Assembly (NCBI GenBank): GCA_036346205.1
Contig: JARFJB010000821.1
Span: 2,224,222-2,288,221 of the forward strand
Length of the DNA: 64,000 nucleotides
Source: Vesta saturnalis
Lineage: Eukaryota; Arthropoda; Insecta; Coleoptera; Lampyridae
Reading direction: 5' to 3'
In this document: piece after piece, positions 56,883 through 64,000 of the stretch
Layout: every line of letters begins with the position of its first letter
Position numbering within the stretch: position 1 is the stretch's first letter
The notes under the pieces: model-generated
Told to the model about the DNA's origin: nothing
Seen by the model: the letters and a program-made list of their open reading frames with translations, nothing else
The model's database searches: none
Translations under genes and position numbers: made by a program

Positions 56883-57675
56883 AAAACTGATGTAAATTCT
56901 AAGATTGCAATCAAATTACTTATATTAATGGAATGTGAGCCTGCAATATCGCAAGGACTCACATACCAAAGCAAAAAAAAACTTACAATAATTAATAATC
57001 AAATTATTTTCTGGCGAAATGTGTTACACCGCATAATTAATATTATAATTACTGTATCTTAGTGTAATTTGCCTTTGAGAGGACATAATGTAGAGTCGGG
57101 AAATTTTATATCTATTGTCCATTTACTGTCTGATTATGATCCTGTATTGAAAGAACTTCTTTTAAAACCAAAGGTAAAATAAATTATTTAAGCCTGACGA
57201 TTCAAAATGAGATCATCAGCTTATTGGGAACCTAAGTTAGAGAAAAGCTTATTTTACAGATTAATCAAGCACCCTTTTGTTCAATCATTCTGGACACAAC
57301 ACAAGACTTAGCAGAAATTGATCAACTTTCCCACATTTTTAGATATGTTAAAATAATAATGTGCCTATTAAAATAGAAATATGTGAATCATTTTTAGGGT
57401 TTAAAGATGTTGCAGATAGTACTGAATTGGGGCTTACTGATGATATTATAAATACTGTTACGTCATACGGTCCATACGGAATTGATTTATCTAAATGTAG
57501 AGGGCAGGGCTACGATGGTGCTAATAAAGTCACTAGATATACAAAGTACCGCAATACGTATGGACCATGTGTTAGAGAGAGAAGATAGATTTAGGAATAA
57601 AAATGGCGGATGACAGGCATATGACAGTTGACGTCCTTTTTTAGAGTTGTCAAATGGTATAAAGAAGTTTATTTG

Positions 57676-57732
57676 CTATTAAAAATTATTATTAATTTTA
57701 TTAAATACATAAATAAAAAGTTCACCTCGAGT
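57676..57732 (-). repeat. SINE-like repeat, tail-only copy
   Basis: Matches the AT-rich tail of 56722-56882 nearly exactly (AAATACATAAATAAAAAGTT) and ends at ACCTCGAGT, the very end of the tRNA-like part, so the head is truncated in the typical retroposon manner. Confidence 0.75.
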
Positions 57733-57808
57733 TCATACGTTCATAACAAAAAATTATAATAACTTTATTTGCTGTTTTTGAAGATTTATTTAATATTTTT
57801 ACATCACA

Positions 57809-58690
57809 ATGCCCGGGTGCTGCGTACCTCAATGTAAAAACAGGACAGAAAAGGGATTTCGACTATTTAGGTTACCATCCGGTTAGCATATAATGTAAAC
57901 ATTATTTATCAAGTCCGCTACATTATCTGTTCCTTTTAAGAGTAAAAAACGCAGAAAGAAGGAATTTCTGGACCTAATGTATTGGGAGGACCGATATAAA
58001 TCTTTCGTCCATGATTTGTGAAGTAAGTATTCTAATTATTGTATGCAATGATTTGAAACATCAAATGGGTAGGTCCATTTTTCTGAGGAATAATTTGAGA
58101 GAAAACGGAAAGATGGTCGAAGATTGTTAAGCGCGGAGACCATTCCAGATTTGCTAACAGCAACCGTTTAAGCTACAAATAGTCAGCAGGCAAGAAGATA
58201 TGGAGCTACCATTGAAAATGCATCAGATGAAAAGCAAAGTAACGTTGGTATACAAGAATTAAATTCCGATTGTACTGATAAAAGTATGTATATAGAAATT
58301 GGACAATCAGTCACCGAGTATTTGTAAATCAGAAATAAATACATTGCTTGAAGAGCCTGCATATGAAGGAAATGTAAATGGTTATATCAGCAAGTTAAAG
58401 CTTTCTTTAAGGAGATCAGTCAATAGATGCAGTGTATATAAGAGACGTTGTGAGGAGCAAGATGAAAGGCTCAAAAAGATTTTCAATGAAGATCAGTTAA
58501 TATTTGTGAAAATAGGATCACATCGTGGAACAAAATGGTCAGAAGAAACTTTGACTAAAGCCCTAAAGTTATGCTTAGCCTGTGGTACAAAAGGCTATGA
58601 AGAATTGAGAAAACAAAACCTTCCTTATCCAAGTATACGCACTATACAACATTGTATTAGGTACGGATCGCCAAAACAGTCTTCGCAGCG
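57809..58690 (+). pseudogene. THAP / P-element-type transposase, N-terminal part
   Basis: The start MPGCCVPQCKNRTEKGFRLF is a THAP-domain N-terminus (C2CH zinc finger; first Cys pair visible). After an intron (GT at 57882, AG at 57940) comes RRKKEFLDLMYWED, and after a second (GTAAGTATT near 58024 to GGGTAG at 58070) VHFSEE..FERKRKDGRRLL, the usual end of the THAP fold. A coiled-coil-like segment (RRSVNRCSVYKRRCEEQDER, 58400-58500) and KWSEETLTKALKLCLACGTK with GYEELRKQ..LPYPSIRTIQ follow; that is the helix-turn-helix of P-element/THAP9-type transposases. The GTP-binding and RNase H-like catalytic parts are missing beyond 58690. Frameshifts near 58020 and 58320. Host THAP genes lack the second domain, so a P element relic is favoured. 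Confidence 0.8.
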
Positions 58691-58723
58691 TCAATACTCG
58701 CATACTCGCGTGCGAGTATTGAC
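58690..58723. repeat. Perfect 13-bp hairpin
   Basis: GTCAATACTCGCA (58690-58702) and TGCGAGTATTGAC (58711-58723) around an 8-nt loop, exactly where the P-element similarity stops. It could be the end of another element or a break-repair scar. Confidence 0.7.
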
Positions 58724-58840
58724 CTAACCACACTCTAATATCTTCCCTAGGGGCATGCTTATAAATCTAAACTCCTTTGGTATTTATATATATTATAGCC
58801 TTATTGTTATCTACAACTTGACACAAAGAACAATAAGATT

Positions 58841-58842
<2 letters not shown>

Positions 58843-58901
<59 letters not shown>
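58843..58901. repeat. (TA)n microsatellite
   Basis: About 58 bp of perfect TA alternation. Confidence 0.9.
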
Positions 58902-58905
<4 letters not shown>

Positions 58906-59033
58906 ATATTCTTATATATTTTAAAAATTTTAAAATTGTATATTTCCTTATCAATTTGTCCTAGTTATCACATAAAAATGTAAAAGTAAGGATTTTAAAG
59001 AAATACAGATTTTTAAATTTTCAGTAGACAATC

Positions 59034-59306
59034 CCCTTAAGGAAAATGACGTCACAAATCTACATTTCTGCGCAATCTATTGTGGAATAACGGTTTCAGG
59101 ATACTGTAATATTTTATAACACTAACTTAATAATTATAAAATTACAAAATACAAAAGCCGCGATTTTGTAAAGCACGTTATGTTGTGTTTATGTTGGAAT
59201 TTAAATAAAGAATTAGGCAGGCGTTCGTACTATCAAATGGTATGAAATCACTATTGAACAGTAAAGGTCACCATAAACAAAATTCGTGACGTCATTTTTC
59301 TCAACG
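59034..59306. mobile_element. About 270-bp MITE-like element
   Basis: The ends AAGGAAAATGACGTCACAAAT (left, partial) and ATTCGTGACGTCATTTTTCTC (right, partial) are inverted over about 25 bp with a few mismatches; the core is the palindrome TGACGTCA. No ORF. It contains an older GC-poor interior. Confidence 0.6.
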
Positions 59307-59605
59307 GAAATCATTTCTGTTAAGGAAAATAATTTTTATTTTAATATTAAAATAAAAACATGATTGATTTTTATGGTAATATTAAAATAAGGATTAATGT
59401 TAATTCTATTTAAATGCGATAGTCGTAGACGAAATAAATTTATTTTGATTGTTTGACAATAGTTTTTGAATTAAATATATTAGACGTAATAATTCATATG
59501 TTTCATAAATAGAACCCCTGCTTAAAGAATTATTTAAACTAATTTCACATTGCAGAAAAATAAAATTAAAAGAATGATATAAATCAAAACAAATTTAAAT
59601 TAAAT

Positions 59606-59760
59606 ATTACAATTAAAAATTATTATTAATTTTATTAAATACATAAATAAAAAGTTTACCTCGAGTAGGATTTGAACCTACGACCTGTACTTTGCTAGAG
59701 TACTGCGCTATCACGGTTCAAGCCCCAATCGATGTAAATTTTGTCTTTATGTACAAAGAA
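59606..59760 (-). repeat. SINE-like repeat, third copy with damaged tRNA part
   Basis: Matches 56722-56882 throughout, but the part equivalent to the tRNA D arm is shortened (CTGCGCTATCACGG), and the T loop has one change. The outer flank CAATCGATGTAAATTTTGTC with TTTATGTA is retained. Confidence 0.75.
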
Positions 59761-59956
59761 ACAAAAATATAAATATAATTTTAAATTGAAATGGAGATGT
59801 AAAATTGTTAAAATAAATAGTTAGAATTTTGGAAACATCAAGTGATCTTGTGTTAAAATGAGACCTATGGTTAAGGTATAATAAAAAGTAAAACGGCTTG
59901 CCATAGTAGTTTATATCCGTTCTCTTATTCAAAGTTGGAAAAGTTTTAGAGCCGTC

Positions 59957-60010
59957 TGATGAAGGCCGGATTAAGGTCTCGTAGGGCCGGGTGCAGATTT
60001 TTTTCAGGGC
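59957..60010. repeat. Probable hAT terminal sequence
   Basis: GCCGGATTAAGGTCTCGTAGG followed by GCC and then CAGGGCCC resembles hAT ends with GGCGGATTAAGG-type motifs. It is the 3' flank of the minus-strand hAT half at 60127-61457. The preceding 40 bp match 24625-24658. Confidence 0.4.
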
Positions 60011-60126
60011 CCAATCTCCTTGCCGGTTCATCATTCTCTTCGCAACAAAACCAACACAAATTTGTTTCGTAATTTATTTACATACAAAAACATTCACAAT
60101 ATACATACATCCATTATATAAAATAC

Positions 60127-61457
60127 TTAAATTCTAACTTTTTGTGCCTTGGCACATGCAAATTCTTTGATTAGATCTTCAAAACTTATTGTTTCAAATA
60201 ATTCCCTTTCTATGGACATCAGACTTAATGCATTAAGTCTGCTATCGCTCATGGAAGAACGTAGATCATTTTTTATTCTAGCCATCTTAGAGAATGCGCG
60301 TTCTGCGCTGCAATTGCTAACCGGCAACCATAGATATATATATCCCTATAAGCAATGACGACATTTGGGAAAACCGATTCTAATTTTTTATTTTTAATCA
60401 TTTTTAAACAATCATCTGGTGAAGCAATGTTTAAATCTTTCACGAGACTAGAAAATTGGATCACTTCGTTTGCAAACTGTTCATCAAAATCGTCTTTATA
60501 ATGTTTTGAAAGATTATTCACTTCCTGTAAAATGTCTTAAACAGAATTTCAAATTTTTCTTATAAATGTATATAAGCTTGAAGTCGATGTTCTAAACATC
60601 AACTCAATTTGTCAATGATAGGTAAATATGTATTAATTTTAAAATCCTGAAGCCCACTGAATTCAAACTCACCTTCGCGAGCTTCGTCACTTGCCAGTTT
60701 TCGCTTCCGAATTCTTGAATATTGTTTATCAAACTTTTTATTAACAGTATTTTCAAAATAGTCGAACATTTCTCGAAGACTTGAGACAAATGATTTTAGA
60801 GATCGTATAAGTTGCACAGCTGTTGACAAATCTATTAACTTGGATTGTAGATTCAAGCCTGTAGAATTGAAACGTTCAAGAACATCGTACCAAAATGTTG
60901 TCATAAAGGCAATATTTAGAGATTTCATTTTTTGTTTAAGCGTAGCTGCTCCATCCCGCGTGTTTCTTCTTTCTGCGTCATCATCAGATATAATTTGAAG
61001 ATTTTCACATATTTTATTATAGTTTTCATGAACTATTTTTGTTGATATAGCCCTCGCAGACCACCGAGTACCGCTAAGGCTTTTGAGGGAGAGGTTCCGT
61101 TCATTTTCGCTGGTTAGATTTGAGCATATGTGTTTCCATCTATGACTCGCGACGCCAAAAAATTATACAGTTGTTGCAAGAAACTAAAGAAGTCTAATGC
61201 ACTTTAACAACTGTCGACTGCATTCACTCCAACTAATGTGCTGTACACGGAACATAAATCATATATTTATTAATATTTTTTAAACGTCCATTTTTTATGT
61301 TGAGTTCGAATTGGTGCAGAATTTCTAGTACAGAATCTTCCATAGATTCCCCTGAATGACCAACTGAACTTAAATAATTAGAAAAAAAAAAACACCCCAG
61401 GTTCGAGTTCGACTTTGGTTTTATAATTTTACTTTTTCGATAAGGGGTCTTATCCAT
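60127..61457 (-). pseudogene. ZMYM1-like (DUF4371) hAT transposase, C-terminal half
   Basis: Minus strand. Pieces in order are IYVPCTAH with LVGVNAVDSC after a shift (61.2-61.3 kb), DFFSFLQQLYNFLASR, TSENERNLSLKSLSGTRWSA, DDDAERRNTRDGAAT, the open stretch MKSLNIAFMTTFWYDVLERF to SLREMFDYFE (60928-60599), FEFSGLQDFKINTYLPIIDK, and the end LPVSNCSAERAFSKMARIKN with SRLNALSLMSIERELF, the hAT dimerisation domain, to TAA near 60130. This matches the part of the protein absent from the plus-strand half at 54402-57560, but it is in opposite orientation. The stretch 61457-61340 does not look like the family and may be foreign. Several shifts and stops. Confidence 0.8.
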
Positions 61458-61732
61458 GTTTATGAAAATATATATTCTGATTCTACATGAAAAATGATTT
61501 TATTTATTTTTTATTTTATTTTTAATCCAAAAAATGAGCAAATAATGTCGGATGAGACATTTACTCATTATTAGAAAAAAATAAGGTTCTAATTTTTTAG
61601 GAACACCCTTAATAACATCTTTCTGGGCTTCTTATTCCTCTTTTTTTTTCAGTTTTTGAAAGCCACCTTCGTATTTTCTATTCATGGTAATAGATATTAA
61701 TATTATATACATATATATATATATATACATAT

Positions 61733-62803
61733 ACAGGGTGAATAGAAAAAAGTGCTATGCATAGTGCCACGCGATAGAGGACACTAAAATAAGAAAAAGA
61801 GTTCCTATGAACTTAGGTCCGCAAGGCCTTCGTTTAAAAGATATAGAGTGTTAAAGTTTAATTATTTTTTTGTTTTTTTTTATATCTTTTTACAATGATG
61901 TAATAAGCGGACGAAATTTTGTATACAGGGGCTTTTTATCACGCAGAATTCAAATATGACCTTAGTTCATTTATTACTGATAGAGGGCGCCACATACAGG
62001 TTTCCATCTTGTTTGAATCGGTCCTAACTTTTTTGCCTTACGCTGAATGTCATTTTCGACTGGAAAAATTTGTTTTCCCATCTTTTCTGCTGCAGAAAGG
62101 TATACCTTATTGAAGTTGCTAGGACCCACGGTTCACGAAAAAATGCATCCAATGCATACAAATTATCCAAAAGCGCCAAAGTAACTGATTATATGTTACG
62201 GAGAAGCTCGGTCAAATTTCTCCAAAGTTCAACGTATCTATCGAGAATGATATCCTTTAGGACAGGTTCCTAATGTTCGAACATTTATTGACGTGCTTAG
62301 GCGTTTGGATGAAGATAGGTGGTGAGGATGTCTGTTTAAAAAAAAAGTTAATAGTGGGAGTTTCCAGAACTCGTCGCACTGCTGAAAAGGAATAACCTGA
62401 ACACATTATTAGAAGATGTTTCATTGGACATTGTTGCAAGAGTGAACTTTACGCTTGATGGCAAGCTAGCTGACTTTTCTTGAGTCGTAAGGAAATTTTT
62501 TGAAAGGAGGTTTGAAAATAGGTGGATTTGTCGTGGGGGGCTTGTAATATGATCATTGCTCTTCAGTAATAAAAGAACTAAGGTCATATTTGAATTCTGC
62601 GTGATAAAAAGCCCCTGTATACAAAATTTCGTCCGCTTATTACATCATTGTAAGAAGATATTGATAAAAAAACAAAAAAATAATTAAACTTCAACACCCT
62701 ATATCTTTTAAACGAGGCGTTGCGGACCTAAGTTCACAGAAACTGTTTTTCTTATTTTAGTGTCCTCTATCGCGTGGCACTATGCATGCACTTTTTCTAT
62801 GTC

Positions 62804-62806
<3 letters not shown>
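61733..62806 (+). mobile_element. Deleted mariner/ITm-type element with about 230-bp TIRs
   Basis: Arms at 61733-61971 and 62584-62806 are inverted and nearly identical, starting CAGGGTG-AATAGAAAAAA on the left. They share CGCGATAGAGGACACTAAAA, GAACTTAGGTCCGCAA..CTTCGTTT and the inner block GCGGACGAAATTTTGTATAC. Between them (about 62120-62480) only decayed codons remain, readable in alternating frames as SKVQRIYRE, PNVRTFIDVLRRLDED, KKVNSGSFQN and RTRRTAEKE, which fit the second HTH and linker of DD41D-type transposases. The catalytic region is gone. Confidence 0.8.

Positions 62807-62807
<1 letters not shown>

Positions 62808-62835
<28 letters not shown>
62808..62835. repeat. (TA)n microsatellite
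   Basis: Short TA run at the right edge of the long-TIR element; a similar run (about 61706-61732) borders its left edge, so the element may have inserted into a TA tract. Confidence 0.85.
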
Positions 62836-62838
<3 letters not shown>

Positions 62839-62839
62839 A

Positions 62840-64000
62840 GATGTTTAGAAAGAGGTAATAGAAGTATCGGACAGCTTACATGACATTTGGGTCACAAAAG
62901 GGTAATCTCTGGCTCGAGACAAGTGCGAGACACAATTTTACATAAATATGGTTCACGATGTGTTTAAAATAAATTTATTTGGTATAAATTGATCTGAATA
63001 TCATTTGCTAAGTTTGGTTTCATCATAAAAGCAATTTGTTGCTACCAAAATTGTCAAAGATGTTAAATATCACCATTTTCGTAGAGTCATTTTAGTAATG
63101 CAATTTTTACATTTAAATTCAATTTTTCAAAGTTAATTTGGCAAGTAGATATTTCACAGGTGTTTAAACATGGACTATGTAGTTAGGATTATGTTAGGGA
63201 TAAGGTATGTTTAGTTTTTAAGAGCAGGAAATACAAAAATTTTGTTAAAAGGGTTATAATATGGATAGTATAGACAATTTTCGCACACATTTTGTTAATG
63301 AATTAGTGACAAAGTTTATAATAAATGATTCACAACAAGAAAGACATTTAGAACATTTTGGCATACAAACATTTATAGTGCCGTACAATTTATAGTGTAA
63401 AAATCCCAAAACAGTGTTAGACGATGAGACATTTTCAATGCAAGACTAAATAACATTATGCATTGCAAATAAGTAGTGTGAACAATAAAGACAAGTTGTA
63501 CAAACCTTAAACATAACATTTTAAGTGCTAAAAACATTTTTAATATGAATTTATTTCATATTTAAAATTTAAGTATGGTTACGTTGTAAATTTTAGATTT
63601 TTCACATAATTTTATACTTTTTCCATATTATTAGATTTAGTTTTGCTCTTAAAGCAAATAATAGATGTTCTTTCACAATATAAATAAGTTTTTATAAGGA
63701 TACAGCGTTTTATCCGCAAAATTTGCTAAATCTAAGTTGAATTCTAGACAAATTTACAAAACTTAAAATTTTCATTAAAGTAAATGTTTGAATTTAAAAG
63801 ATATGTTTTCTTATGTAAATTGTCCTCAGAATTCCATTTTCAAGTAATTTTAGTGTAGCTTGTAAGTGTGTATAGTTAGTAGCTTATTTTGATTAGATTA
63901 AGTTGTTTCGTTTATTAGTGGTAGGATTTATTGCTTATTCGGTGTCCTTTTATTCGAAATTTCACATAGTTTTCATTTCTGTTTTAAATTTCATTTCCGA
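62840..64000. other. Gene-free AT-rich stretch to window end
   Basis: No recognised feature. A 44-codon ORF at 63261-63395 (MDSIDNFRTHFVNELVTKFI...) is short and has no upstream or downstream support. Confidence 0.4.

Larger units (their letters stand above)
53671..57560 (+). mobile_element. hAT element (ZMYM1-like) interrupted by a LINE and a SINE
   Basis: CAGGGGCGTAGCTAGCGCC at 53673 looks like a hAT terminal repeat. The leader (53.7-54.4 kb) is followed by the transposase start at 54402, then a Jockey LINE (54565-56017) and, after the coding sequence resumes near 56240, a tRNA-like SINE (56722-56882). The right end is not visible; the coding sequence ends abruptly near 57560. Confidence 0.7.
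54402..57560 (+). pseudogene. ZMYM1-like (DUF4371) hAT transposase, N-terminal half, split
   Basis: Exon-like pieces on the plus strand. 54402-54525: MSEKRKTYLSGSQKRRLKEK and EIYFRKDE, the Lys-rich start of this hAT branch. 56290-56550: KVNFNENLTESERKIIFQLG, PYQTCGPFPKEPETHRSF, the TTF-type zinc-finger region. 56600-56710: ISEHENSPQ-like and NNWIKKTLLMSS. After the SINE, 56985-57190: QIIFWRNVLHRIINI, LPLRGHNVESGNF, LLSDYDPVLKELLLKPK. 57200-57530: NEIISLLGT, FCSIILDTTQDLAEIDQLS (catalytic Asp region) and CRGQGYDGANKV. Relatives continue with GANMSG and some 300 more residues, which are missing here. Numerous shifts and stops. A matching C-terminal half lies on the minus strand at 60127-61457. 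Confidence 0.8.

Noticed and set aside
63261..63395. 44-codon ORF as a small gene
   Set aside because: Short, AT-driven composition, no context to support translation.

Overview
The window looks like heterochromatin-style intergenic DNA from an insect genome. It is AT-rich, eukaryotic (52-60 bp GT-AG introns inside transposase genes, (TA)n microsatellites, tRNA-derived repeats), and packed with decayed, nested transposable elements (TEs). I could not identify a single host protein-coding gene. The species cannot be fixed from sequence alone; the mix of DD41D and DD82E Tc1/mariner-like elements, Crypton, PIF/Harbinger, hAT, P-element, pogo, Penelope, Jockey and copia relics fits insects such as beetles or hemipterans.

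Layout. 1-2.7 kb: broken PIF/Harbinger parts (a BESS-motif accessory gene and two pieces of transposase) plus a small palindromic element. 2.85-7.6 kb and 8.63-13.5 kb: two copies of one composite block: foldback element with hammerhead-like motifs, Crypton tyrosine recombinase, deleted Harbinger element, then a DD82E transposase. They are separated by a minisatellite and differ largely by small indels. 13.5-24.6 kb: the rest of the DD82E gene, a split mariner, a third Crypton fragment, long gene-free stretches. 24.6-31.8 kb: a 750-bp foldback, a possible 2.7-kb terminal-inverted-repeat element and a second, multi-exon DD82E pseudogene. 31.8-36.7 kb: long-terminal-inverted-repeat element, Penelope copy 1 with inverted pLTRs, transposase scraps. 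38.7-44 kb: diverged tandem repeats, a DD41D mariner with large inverted duplication, a pogo/Tigger pseudogene, a copia RNase H scrap. 46.3-47.9 kb: Penelope copy 2, with intact YVDD, GIY-YIG and a hammerhead-like core. 48.2-53.5 kb: hAT pseudogene, DD41D element with about 550-bp inverted repeats and an open but catalytically dead ORF, hAT-type MITE. 53.7-62.8 kb: a ZMYM1-like hAT split by a Jockey LINE and a tRNA-like SINE, a THAP/P-element pseudogene, an opposite-strand hAT C-terminal half and a deleted mariner-like element. 62.8-64 kb: nothing recognisable.

The elements do not form a working pathway. The most noteworthy observations are (1) hammerhead-ribozyme-like cores in two different repeat families, (2) two DD82E-type transposase families, one with countable 82-residue spacing, (3) Crypton recombinase relics in three places, (4) DD41D-type elements whose ends have become very long inverted repeats, and (5) indel-biased divergence between the duplicated blocks, which may be an assembly artefact. 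All coding relics except one ORF (51235-51951) carry frame breaks visible in the sequence.
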